A DNA stretch of 17,361 bases from UBA922 sp964571295 (GTDB taxonomy: Bacteria > Patescibacteriota > Patescibacteriia > Magasanikbacterales > UBA922), in NCBI GenBank assembly GCA_964571295.1, contig CAZNAO010000019.1, forward strand, positions 1 through 17,361, given 5' to 3'. The notes beneath the pieces are model-generated. The model was not told the origin of the DNA. It worked only from the letters and a program-made list of their open reading frames with translations, and searched no databases. Below are positions 8,336-15,299 of the stretch, in pieces (position 1 is the first letter of the stretch; each line of letters starts with the position of its first letter). The position numbers and the translations under genes were made by a program.

Positions 8336-8357
8336 CAAATTCCTTCTCTCTGGTCAA
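8329..8357 (-). promoter_or_regulatory. promoter of the AbrB-exporter operon
   Basis: Minus-strand TTGACC (8352-8357) and TATGAT (8329-8334) are separated by exactly 17 bases, and TGG directly before the -10 makes it an extended -10 element. The predicted start, near 8322, is about 24 bases before the AbrB ATG. The promoter begins right after the uppP stop codon, so the exporter operon should be transcribed separately from the operon upstream. Confidence 0.72.
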
Positions 8358-8358
8358 G

Positions 8359-9165
8359 CTAAATAAATAAAAACAAAATTACAAGACCCAGTACGATACG
8401 GTAGATAACAAATGGAAGAAAACTTAATCTCTTTACAATAGCAAGTGTAAGCCAGATCGAAAGAAAGCCTGCTACTGCTGCAGCCACAAAACCAACAGCC
8501 ACTACACTGAGCGACAGTGCTTCATCCGCAGGAAGTGAAAACAAGTCACGCACCGCGGACGCTCCGGCAAGTGCAATTACCGGAATACTCATCAAAAATG
8601 AAAATTCAGCTGCTGCGGTTTTTGAAAATTTCTGAAATAATCCTCCGGAAATCGTCATCCCCGAACGACTCATACCTGGAATAAAAGCGATAATCTGCAT
8701 GAGGCCAGTGATAAAGGCATTGCGAAACGTCACTTGCGACAACTCTTTGTGCACCTGCACCCGCTTAGCTCCATACCAATCTGCGATTAATAACACAATC
8801 GCGCCAATAATCAAGCTAAACGCGATATACTTAGGGAGTCGCACCGAGTCTTCAATCAAATCACCGAAAAAAAACCCGATAATAGCAGCAGGAATAGTGG
8901 CAACAAGGAGTGCAATCCCGAGTGTGCGCTCAGCACTTGGTATACGATAATGAATGAGTGCTACAAAAATGGTACTAATTTTTTTTCTGAAGAAAATCAA
9001 AACCGCGAGAAGAGTCGCGACATGTACGATGATATCAAAAAATTGGCTCTGAATATCCCACCCGAATATTACCGGTACGAGGACCAAATGTCCGGATGAT
9101 GAGATAGGAAGAAACTCAGAGATTCCCTGGACAATACCAAGAATCAAGGCTTGAAAAATGGTCAT
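8359..9165 (-). CDS. uppP: undecaprenyl-diphosphatase (UppP/BacA)
   Basis: A 268-residue polytopic membrane protein. It has the two diagnostic BacA motifs: GIVQGISEFLPISSSGHLVL near the N-terminus (catalytic Glu and His region) and PGMSRSGMTI near residue 165. The enzyme removes a phosphate from undecaprenyl diphosphate, recycling the lipid carrier used for peptidoglycan and surface glycans; it also lowers bacitracin sensitivity in many bacteria. ATG 9165 was chosen because MTIFQALILGIVQG is the usual beginning. The possible 17-residue extension to 9216 is encoded by repeats, not by conserved sequence. It closes the minus-strand run of glycan-related genes and its stop abuts the promoter of the next operon. 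Confidence 0.95.
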   Translation of the reverse strand: MTIFQALILGIVQGISEFLPISSSGHLVLVPVIFGWDIQSQFFDIIVHVATLLAVLIFFRKKISTIFVALIHYRIPSAERTLGIALLVATIPAAIIGFFFGDLIEDSVRLPKYIAFSLIIGAIVLLIADWYGAKRVQVHKELSQVTFRNAFITGLMQIIAFIPGMSRSGMTISGGLFQKFSKTAAAEFSFLMSIPVIALAGASAVRDLFSLPADEALSLSVVAVGFVAAAVAGFLSIWLTLAIVKRLSFLPFVIYRIVLGLVILFLFI

Positions 9166-9172
9166 AGAAGGT

Positions 9173-9256
9173 AAAAGTTGAAAGTCTACAAAGTCTATAA
9201 AGTCATTCGTATGCAACTTCTAACTTTTGCCTTTATGGACTTTATGGACTTTAAAA
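9173..9256. repeat. 9-base tandem repeats in inverted arms, long imperfect hairpin
   Basis: Between the permease stop and uppP, the left arm has three 9-base units (aaagtctac, aaagtctat, aaagtcatt, 9181-9207). The right arm has three units of the inverse type (9230-9256, cctttatgg, actttatgg, acttt). Bases 9190-9204 pair with 9238-9252 over 15 positions with a single t-g wobble, and aaaagtt at 9173 can pair with aactttt at 9222. There is no strong U-run, so it may be an mRNA processing or stability element or a dispersed intergenic repeat. Confidence 0.6.
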
Positions 9257-10315
9257 CAGTTTCACCACACTATACACTGCCCCGATACCAAGCGCAATCA
9301 CGAGAGGAATGATGATATAGCCGATATGGTGAAGTTTGTAGGTATGGTGTTCCAGATCTCCTGAACGATGTGCCCTCCAATACATGAGGACAATAAGCAG
9401 AGTTTCGAGACTTACCAAGACCCCACCGACAATGTCGATAACTCCAACAAAACTCCGAAGTCCAAAACAAAATAAGAGAAACGGGACCAGGCACACTCCG
9501 ATCGTGGCAACCCACTCGGACACACCATGATCCCACGCCAGTGAATCACGAAAAGACAGTGCAGTAATAAGAAAACTCATTCCCATGGCAAGAAACGCGA
9601 ATAGGTTCCCAAACACGAATGCCCGATGTCCGACAAAACGCTCAAGACCGACGGTCGCAAGTTCCGCAGTCTCAGAACCCATAACGGCAACGGACATAAG
9701 GGCAAATGCGGCATATACCAAAATCGCGATAACTCCTGAAGAGACGATTGCACTCTTGAATGATCCGTTTTCCTGTTTCATGATAGTATAAACCTCAGGC
9801 ATGGCACTCGTACCATGAAAAGCGAACAAAATAATACCATAAGGAAATAATAAATGCGCAAAATCATAAGACAACAAGTTTGAAATCTGCGCATGTGGCG
9901 CACTAGCAAGAATAATCAAAAAAATCACTGCAAGCACTCCTACGACCAAAACCGATTCGATACGTTTGATCACACGCATGCCGCTTGCAAGAAACACGAT
10001 CGCAAGAACAAAAAATCCAAATGTCCAATAAAATGCTTCCCCGCCAAGTAACGCTGCAAGCGATGCCCCTTCACCGATCAGATAGACCAACAGCACTCCA
10101 GTAAACATGGTATAGAGGATGAAGGTCATGGCCCTTCCACCAAGCTTCCCCAAATATTTATAGGCAAGCCCGGTAATCTGCAAGGGGTGCGGCTGTACCG
10201 ATACCATCTGTCCAAGCATAAGATTAAGTACGATCATGAGTAAACCCAACACTCCGATATATACAAACCCAATCAAAGCTCCTGACTTAGAAATCGCATA
10301 CGGCAAACTCAAGAT
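9251..10315 (-). CDS. amino-acid permease (SdaC/TyrP-like, AAAP type), N-terminus lost in gap
   Basis: The 354 residues read from the edge of the N-run are almost wholly membrane segments, about ten of them. The fragment begins with ILSLPYAISKSGALIG, the second half of the first conserved helix motif of amino-acid/auxin permeases and of the SdaC/TyrP group (G..LSLPYA). Family members import amino acids by cation symport. An internal FAFHGTSAMPEVYTIMK block matches the group's conserved third-quarter motif. The start codon and probably 10-20 residues are hidden in the gap. An auxotrophic, reduced genome would need such uptake, but the substrate cannot be read from the sequence. It is followed by the repeat hairpin and uppP on the same strand. 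Confidence 0.82.
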   Translation of the reverse strand: MLSLPYAISKSGALIGFVYIGVLGLLMIVLNLMLGQMVSVQPHPLQITGLAYKYLGKLGGRAMTFILYTMFTGVLLVYLIGEGASLAALLGGEAFYWTFGFFVLAIVFLASGMRVIKRIESVLVVGVLAVIFLIILASAPHAQISNLLSYDFAHLLFPYGIILFAFHGTSAMPEVYTIMKQENGSFKSAIVSSGVIAILVYAAFALMSVAVMGSETAELATVGLERFVGHRAFVFGNLFAFLAMGMSFLITALSFRDSLAWDHGVSEWVATIGVCLVPFLLFCFGLRSFVGVIDIVGGVLVSLETLLIVLMYWRAHRSGDLEHHTYKLHHIGYIIIPLVIALGIGAVYSVVKLF

Positions 10316-10415
10316 NNNNNNNNNNNNNNNNNNNNNNNNNNNNNNNNNNNNNNNNNNNNNNNNNNNNNNNNNNNNNNNNNNNNNNNNNNNNNNNNNNNNN
10401 NNNNNNNNNNNNNNN
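10316..10415. other. assembly gap of exactly 100 Ns
   Basis: A run of 100 unknown bases, a common placeholder for a scaffold gap of unknown length. It hides the end of the glycosidase gene and the beginning of the permease gene. The two happen to be in the same frame, so a gene caller would join them into a false 701-residue protein. Confidence 0.98.
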
Positions 10416-11326
10416 ACCCCCCACAGATACGCACGAGATGCACCGCTATGTTTTACATCTTCCATATTCTTTTTCAGGCGTGCAATATTCATCGTCTCCA
10501 TCTGTTCCTCTAGTGAGGAAGCAGGAATGCCACCTGTATGCACCCATGGCTCAGCTTGTAATTCTGAAACAAAAAAACGTTCATGCGGCACGCCCCAAAA
10601 AGCCGCACGGAGACGGTACCAGCCCATAGGTAGCCAGTCATAGGAAACTACATGTCCGCCTGGTGTTCGAATAACGCGGTACATGGTAGTACCAAAAATG
10701 TCCCCTGCCTTGGCAGCGGTTCGCCAGGTCGAAAGTTCGCCGCTATCAGTCACTACGACATCGTGTACCGTATCAAGTTTCCGCACGATCAGAAGCTCGC
10801 GTGAAAATAAATCACGACGAAAATGTTCGCATTCTCCAAATTCAAAATTGATAAACGGCTCATTCTCCACCTGCCAATATTCGAGCGCAGAATGATCCTT
10901 ATATCGACCAACCACAGCCTCAACATAGCGAGACACGCGATCGTCATAAGAATTACCTCCCCCAGCCACGGCCCACTCAGGCGTATGACACTCAGGCCAG
11001 CGTGGAGTTTTTTGTCCGACAACCAGGAGGACGCGCGCGCCATGATCCCGCGCAGTATCCATCATAAAATCAACTGAAGAAAAATCATACACTCCCTCTG
11101 CTTTTTCTATTTCATCCCAATCAGCCGAAATACGGATAAATTCCGGCTTCAGATCCTGAAGCATCTCCGTATACATCTTTTTCCAGTCGATATGAATCCA
11201 TGCGGCATATGATGAACTGAAACTGATTCCATAGGACACAGGATGTGTTGATCGGCCATACCACCACAAACCGCCATATGCCAGTGCCAACAATCCGATA
11301 ATAAGACCAAACCAACTCATACGCAT
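10416..11326 (-). CDS. membrane-anchored GH-A clan glycoside hydrolase, C-terminus lost in gap
   Basis: About 303 residues. A short cytoplasmic start is followed by one membrane helix (SWFGLIIGLLALAYGGLWWYG), then a TIM-barrel hydrolase facing out: YGISFS strand, IRISADWDEIEKAEGVYDFS, VENEP near residue 160 with the candidate acid/base Glu, and FVSELQAEPW with the candidate nucleophile Glu. The terminal RAYLWG is near the last barrel strand, so only the end is missing. GH-A enzymes (GH5, GH39 and relatives) cleave beta-glycosides; the subfamily cannot be told. ATG 11326 lies four bases after the EamA stop. ATG 11320, nine bases behind a weak AGG, is equally possible. A TTG at 11356 would overlap the upstream gene. 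Confidence 0.78.
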
Positions 11327-11330
11327 AAGC

Positions 11331-12251
11331 CTAGATAAAAAATAGTGATCCCACAATGACTAATATAATGCCGACAGACTGTATCGCAAGCTCACGTCGG
11401 GTTGAATATTCGCGAAAAACTCGCGGAAACCATTTGCTCAATACATACACGGCTCCGAACATAAGCGCATACTGCAAGCCGCTCATTGCTTGTACCACCG
11501 AAACCGAACCCAGCGCTGAAGCGTATTGAATCAATACGACAGCAATTACACCGGAAAGTTTGGTAATCCATACCAACGCAAGTGACGTGAGCTTTTTCTG
11601 TTTTTTCTTTGTATGTTTCTTTCGCACTGAGAATCGAAGCCGTAATTCCCGCTGCACTGGAGGATAAAGCAATAATGCAAGCCCGACAATTCCCGCCCCT
11701 GCCCGGGTCCACGCAAACGCAGGAATAAATTCATGAAATGAATACAGATATTTAGCACTGACATGTGACAGTCCGAAAAAAATACCGGAAATGACAGCCC
11801 ACCAATAAACTGTAGAATATCCTTTCTTTCCGCGAGTCTCTTGGTAGGATAGAAAAATGGATGCGATACTCAAAAGCAAAATACCAAAAATTTGATATTG
11901 CGACAATTGCTCTCCGAGAAACGTATACGACAACGCATAGGTGGTAAAAATAACCACTGATCCATTAAACGGTGTCACATGTGACGCTTCACTGCCTTTA
12001 AGCGCAATATATAGGGTCAACAGTCCAAGCCCGAATGCGGTACCGGATAGAAGACTGATTCCGATATGAAAAAGTGAAAACGATTCAGGGGCAATCACGA
12101 GAAGAAGAAGTGCCGGCAAAAGAATAATCGTAGAATAAAACGCATAGATGCTCGGTCGGGCAATCGTCGTCGACGATAAAATATATTTATCGAGGATAAA
12201 CGTAAGTGCCAGTAACCCGTAGCCGATAAGTGAGATGATGAGCCAAGTCAT
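11331..12251 (-). CDS. EamA/DMT-superfamily transporter
   Basis: A 306-residue protein with about ten membrane helices in two EamA repeats. The first repeat ends with the typical block AYALSYTFLGEQLSQYQIFGILLLSIASIFLSY. A positively charged cytoplasmic loop (RKKHTKKKQKK near residue 215) lies inside the second half, where EamA proteins normally have a short loop. The superfamily carries small metabolites, amino acids or nucleotide sugars. ATG 12251 starts three bases after the glycosyltransferase stop, and the glycosidase begins just after this gene ends, so the three look translationally linked. A carrier for a sugar-linked substrate would suit that company, but this is inference. Confidence 0.82.
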   Translation of the reverse strand: MTWLIISLIGYGLLALTFILDKYILSSTTIARPSIYAFYSTIILLPALLLLVIAPESFSLFHIGISLLSGTAFGLGLLTLYIALKGSEASHVTPFNGSVVIFTTYALSYTFLGEQLSQYQIFGILLLSIASIFLSYQETRGKKGYSTVYWWAVISGIFFGLSHVSAKYLYSFHEFIPAFAWTRAGAGIVGLALLLYPPVQRELRLRFSVRKKHTKKKQKKLTSLALVWITKLSGVIAVVLIQYASALGSVSVVQAMSGLQYALMFGAVYVLSKWFPRVFREYSTRRELAIQSVGIILVIVGSLFFI

Positions 12252-12254
12252 ACA

Positions 12255-13616
12255 CTAGAGTAAATGGACATCTTCAATTTCACTTCGTTTACCTTTGAGT
12301 ATCACTTCTTCAATATGATACGTTCCATTCTTTGGTGCGTGCAAAAATCCGCTCATCGCGGCTTCAGCAAGCCAGCCGGATTCAAGCCAATCAAAAAGCC
12401 ACTGGTGCGTATACCGTGGATCCTCCTGTTCAAACCCAGCACCGATCGCATGAAGCCATGCACGGTTGTAGTCTTCCTGTGATCCGATCGAGGGTGCAAT
12501 GATGATCGGAAGTCCGAGACCGGCGTAAAATGATAATTCGGAAGGTTTGGTCCAGAGAATATCGGTCGTAAGCAGTGCTTCATTGAACTTTCGGAAATAT
12601 TCCATTTTATCTGCAGAATAAATGATATTTACTAATCCCGAGTGATGAGCATCGACATGAAGCTCTTTTACTTTATTATCATAATAGGTGTACACATCAT
12701 TGCGAGAACCGGCAACCAAATTGAGTCGAAGTTTCCCTGCATCAATATGTTCATGCAAACTCTCTAAGATGGTAATACCGATATCTCGTTGCGCTCCGGC
12801 ACCTCCGACAGCGAAGGTGATGGTGAGTGGGTGAGCATTCCGAATATCGCAGTACTCAACCCCCAAATATTCTTCGATCATCGCGCGATATTTACGCTGA
12901 TAACGAAAATGCGGATCGAGATTGGCAATTCTACAACCAAGAGAATGGCGAAGTGTTTCGAGATGAGTCGTGCCAGTATTTTCTTTGGGCAACGGAAAAC
13001 CGGTCACATAAATCTGTTTACTCGGAACTCCGTACAATTCAAGACGCTGTTTCACCCGTTTATTCGGTGCGCAATATTTAATCCTGCTGGTGCGGGGATT
13101 AAGTGGTGCCCATGCACGGCTAATATCGGTATCAGTACAAAGACAGTAAATATCACCTTTATATCCATGCTCTTCGGCAAAAAATGCCACCGCAAAAAAA
13201 GAAGTTAGAAGCGGCAACGGTTTCTGATTCAAGGTATCGATCAGGTGCTTACCCCACCCCTTCTCAATCATACGGTAAATCTGTTTGACCTGGAGAATAG
13301 GCTCTGAAAGATCACGTTTCGGATAAAATGGATCGATCCGCTGGATATAATCCATGACCGAGAACGCCAACGGTCCGAGTAACGGAACTTTTTTAAACCG
13401 TGAAACGGTCTCATACATTTTTCTACTCCCTTCCCATTTAAGCCGATCGCTCTTGGGAATTCCCGCATATGTATTTGCCGTTACGATCGCAGCAGCCTCC
13501 CATCCGTCTGGAGATGCCGCGATATCTTTGAGCGGATATACTGCCCGCTGATGCCCATATCCCATGTCGACGGTTATAATATAGGCTTGTTTGGTTTTTT
13601 TTCGTGTACCTGCCAT
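12255..13616 (-). CDS. GT-B glycosyltransferase resembling MGDG synthase / MurG
   Basis: A 453-residue protein. The N-terminal domain opens with ITVDMGYGHQRA, resembling the GGGH..A acceptor-binding loop of MGDG synthase-like enzymes. The middle has LCTDTDISRAWAP, APNKRVKQRLELYGVPSKQIYVTGFPL, the linker to the second domain. The C-terminal domain has AVGGAGAQRDIGITILESL and WTKPSELSFYAGLGLPIIIAPSIGSQEDYN, the nucleotide-sugar site of GT28-like folds. Such enzymes transfer sugars from nucleotide donors to lipids at the inner membrane face. I chose ATG 13616 (MAGTRKK): the upstream extension to 13685 is hydrophobic, unconserved-looking and enters the terminator of the previous gene. Substituted residues in the GGGH and KPGG motifs set it apart from characterised MGDG synthases. 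Confidence 0.68.
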   Translation of the reverse strand: MAGTRKKTKQAYIITVDMGYGHQRAVYPLKDIAASPDGWEAAAIVTANTYAGIPKSDRLKWEGSRKMYETVSRFKKVPLLGPLAFSVMDYIQRIDPFYPKRDLSEPILQVKQIYRMIEKGWGKHLIDTLNQKPLPLLTSFFAVAFFAEEHGYKGDIYCLCTDTDISRAWAPLNPRTSRIKYCAPNKRVKQRLELYGVPSKQIYVTGFPLPKENTGTTHLETLRHSLGCRIANLDPHFRYQRKYRAMIEEYLGVEYCDIRNAHPLTITFAVGGAGAQRDIGITILESLHEHIDAGKLRLNLVAGSRNDVYTYYDNKVKELHVDAHHSGLVNIIYSADKMEYFRKFNEALLTTDILWTKPSELSFYAGLGLPIIIAPSIGSQEDYNRAWLHAIGAGFEQEDPRYTHQWLFDWLESGWLAEAAMSGFLHAPKNGTYHIEEVILKGKRSEIEDVHLL

Positions 13617-13636
13617 AATAAAATTGATTGACACAT

Positions 13637-13645
13637 AGTATACCA
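13637..13645 (-). promoter_or_regulatory. extended -10 promoter before the glycosyltransferase
   Basis: The minus strand reads TGGTATACT, an extended -10 with a 5/6 consensus hexamer (TATACT, 13637-13642). I see no good -35 at 17 bases, as is common for extended -10 promoters. The predicted start near 13630 leaves a leader of about 14 bases before ATG 13616, which supports that start over the upstream one. Confidence 0.5.
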
Positions 13646-13683
13646 TATCTATCCGATAATACGTATACAAAATAATTGATAAC

Positions 13684-13710
13684 AAAAATCACCCGGTACG
13701 GGTGATTTTT
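13684..13710 (-). terminator. rho-independent terminator of the DEAD-box gene
   Basis: A perfect 12-bp stem (AAAAATCACCCG with CGGGTGATTTTT) closes on a three-base loop and is followed on the minus strand by the U-run of its own A/T flank. It lies 12 bases beyond the helicase stop and ahead of the glycosyltransferase promoter. The structure is symmetric and could work in both directions. Confidence 0.88.
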
Positions 13711-13722
13711 TATTCAATCAGA

Positions 13723-15075
13723 CTATGATCTTCCGAATGTTTTTCTAAATGAGGGTTTTTGCGCACTTAAACCATTTCCTTCTTGTGGTTTTTCACGATT
13801 ATTGCCATATCGATGCTTTCGATTTTTTCGATGACCTCGATATTTACCATCTCGTCCGTGCCGTTCACGATCTCCTCGTCTAGAAAAGGATCGATGGCGA
13901 AGCTGTTCAACCTGTTCATAGGATTCATGCCGTGGAATGTCAACTTTCGGAGGAAGTGTCGGTAGCCCAATAATCGGCAACGTCTTTTTAATCAGTCGTT
14001 CAATCTGTCTGATCTGTACTTTCTCCTGATGCGTTGCAAATGATACTGCCTTACCCGTGTGACCTGCCCGTCCGGTACGGCCGATACGATGTACATAATC
14101 CTCGGAATTATCCGGCAAATCAAAATTGATTACCAATGAAATTCCAGTCACATCAATTCCTCGCGCAGCGATATCAGTGGCAACGAGAATGCGATACTGA
14201 CCGGATTTGAATCCCGCAAGCGCAGCTTTTCGTTGAGCCAGAGTACGATTCGAATGAATCTCTACTGCTGTATGATTCATATGACGAAGTGCTGCGGCAA
14301 TACGTTTCGCACCAAACTTGGTACGAGAAAATACAAGTACCGTTCCTTTATTATCATCAAGCAATTTCTGCAATAACTGCATCTTTGATTCTTTTTGAAT
14401 AAAAAAAATCTCTTGCTCCACATTTGCAGAACTGGTTCCTTGCGGTGCCACTTCGATACGTAATGGCATTCGCATATACTGTGCAGCCATCTTAGCAATT
14501 TCAGAAGGCATGGTAGCAGAAAAAAGCAAGGTTTGCCTTTCTGACGGAATCAATGAGAGGATTCGTTTGATCTGGGGCGCAAATCCGATATCAAACATAC
14601 GATCAGCTTCATCAAGCACCACGACTTTCACACGTTCAAGCGACACCGTCTTCTGTTCCAGATGATCCATGAGCCGACCCGGGGTTGCAATAATCACATG
14701 TGGATTTTGACGAAGTTCAGAAACTTGGCGATACATGGATGCGCCCCCGATAACCACTGAGGTTCGAAGTCCGAAAGCTCCACCAATTTTTTTGAGTGTC
14801 TCATCGACTTGCAACGCCAACTCTCGAGTCGGTACCAAAACCAACCCCTGAGCCTTGAGCTTGCTCAATCGCTGGATCATCGGAATTCCAAACGCAAGGG
14901 TTTTACCCGTACCGGTCTGCGCAATACCAACCATATCCTTTCCTTCAAGCGCAACCGGAATAGACTTCGCCTGAATAGGCGTCGGATGAAGATACTGATG
15001 ACGTTTCAAAATCTCCAAAAGTTTTGGAGCAATAGGCAGGCTCTCAAAGCCTACCTTTTCTATGGTATGTTCCAT
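13723..15075 (-). CDS. DEAD-box ATP-dependent RNA helicase, RhlE-like
   Basis: A 450-residue helicase with the full motif set: Q motif PTPIQAKSIP, motif I AQTGTGKT, Ia PTRELA, Ib TPGR, II DEAD, III SAT, IV VLVFSRTK, V ATDIAARGID and VI HRIGRTGRAG. After about residue 375 comes a basic, disordered tail (RRGDRERHGRDGKYRGHRKNRKHR), probably an extra RNA-binding surface as in RhlE/CsdA relatives. Such enzymes unwind structured RNA in ribosome assembly or mRNA decay, often induced by cold. ATG 15075 has no Shine-Dalgarno sequence; it sits two bases after a terminator-like hairpin and U-run. No other in-frame ATG precedes the Q motif, so this start is firm. It has a consensus promoter about 100 bases upstream. 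Confidence 0.94.
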   Translation of the reverse strand: MEHTIEKVGFESLPIAPKLLEILKRHQYLHPTPIQAKSIPVALEGKDMVGIAQTGTGKTLAFGIPMIQRLSKLKAQGLVLVPTRELALQVDETLKKIGGAFGLRTSVVIGGASMYRQVSELRQNPHVIIATPGRLMDHLEQKTVSLERVKVVVLDEADRMFDIGFAPQIKRILSLIPSERQTLLFSATMPSEIAKMAAQYMRMPLRIEVAPQGTSSANVEQEIFFIQKESKMQLLQKLLDDNKGTVLVFSRTKFGAKRIAAALRHMNHTAVEIHSNRTLAQRKAALAGFKSGQYRILVATDIAARGIDVTGISLVINFDLPDNSEDYVHRIGRTGRAGHTGKAVSFATHQEKVQIRQIERLIKKTLPIIGLPTLPPKVDIPRHESYEQVEQLRHRSFSRRGDRERHGRDGKYRGHRKNRKHRYGNNREKPQEGNGLSAQKPSFRKTFGRS

Positions 15076-15077
15076 AT

Positions 15078-15116
15078 AAAAAATTTAGTGACCCGACGTC
15101 TGCTGGGCCACTAAAT
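15078..15116 (-). terminator. terminator-like hairpin in the helicase leader (possible attenuator)
   Basis: On the minus strand an 8-bp stem ATTTAGTG/CACTAAAT continues, after one mismatch, into GGG/CCC around a 10-base loop containing GACGTC, and is followed by six Us. The ATG is only two bases further. No gene on this strand ends here, since the upstream neighbour is on the other strand. The element therefore lies inside the helicase leader, where it could stop transcription early or hide the start codon. Confidence 0.7.
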
Positions 15117-15139
15117 GGAACAAGAGATTCGAGTCTGTA

Positions 15140-15157
15140 CAGGGTAATATGACCCTG
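15140..15157 (-). promoter_or_regulatory. second leader hairpin of the helicase
   Basis: A perfect 6-bp stem CAGGGT/ACCCTG with a six-base loop lies between the helicase promoter and the terminator-like hairpin. On the minus strand it comes about 14 bases after the predicted transcription start. Its CCC and GGG strands could in principle pair with the GGG and CCC of the downstream hairpin, giving alternative folds. Confidence 0.5.
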
Positions 15158-15177
15158 CAAAAAATAAATGAAAATAT

Positions 15178-15206
15178 ACTATACCACAAATACAGCATTT
15201 TGTCAA
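15178..15206 (-). promoter_or_regulatory. consensus promoter of the DEAD-box helicase
   Basis: Minus-strand TTGACA (15201-15206), a 17-base spacer and TATAGT (15178-15183) make a near-perfect housekeeping promoter. The start should be near 15171, giving a leader of about 95 bases that contains both hairpins. It is back to back with the oxygenase promoter; the two -35 boxes are 15 bases apart. Confidence 0.82.
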
Positions 15207-15221
15207 GTAAAAAACCCATAA

Positions 15222-15250
15222 TTGACAAATGAAAAATAAGTCCCTAGTAT
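15222..15250 (+). promoter_or_regulatory. consensus promoter of the oxygenase gene
   Basis: Plus-strand TTGACA (15222-15227), a 17-base spacer and TAGTAT (15245-15250). The predicted transcript start near 15256-15258 coincides with the beginning of a GC-rich hairpin. Such strong boxes suggest steady expression. Confidence 0.82.
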
Positions 15251-15255
15251 AGTGC

Positions 15256-15275
15256 GCGGGTCAGTCAGTACCCGC
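15256..15275 (+). promoter_or_regulatory. 5'-terminal mRNA hairpin of the oxygenase transcript
   Basis: GCGGGT (15256-15261) pairs perfectly with ACCCGC (15270-15275) around the loop CAGTCAGT. It would form at the very 5' end of the mRNA, a position known to protect transcripts from 5'-dependent decay (as in ompA). The GTG at 15252 lies at or before the transcript start and cannot be the start codon. Confidence 0.55.
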
Positions 15276-15287
15276 AAAACCGCAACT

Positions 15288-15292
15288 AGGAG
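15288..15292 (+). promoter_or_regulatory. Shine-Dalgarno sequence deciding the oxygenase start
   Basis: AGGAG is seven bases before ATG 15300, an ideal spacing; the next ATG, at 15306, would be 13 bases away. This is the clearest ribosome binding site in the window; most neighbouring genes show none. Confidence 0.8.
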
Positions 15293-15299
15293 CAAAAAC

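Noticed and set aside
9181..9256. CRISPR array
   Set aside because: The units are 9 bases, adjacent and in inverted arms, with no spacers and no cas genes nearby.
9251..11356. A single 701-residue glycosidase-permease protein
   Set aside because: It crosses 100 Ns of unknown true length, and the two sides belong to unrelated families each cut at the gap.
15252..15299. GTG at 15252 as the oxygenase start
   Set aside because: It lies directly after the -10 box, at or before the transcript start, and encodes unconserved residues; ATG 15300 has AGGAG at seven bases.
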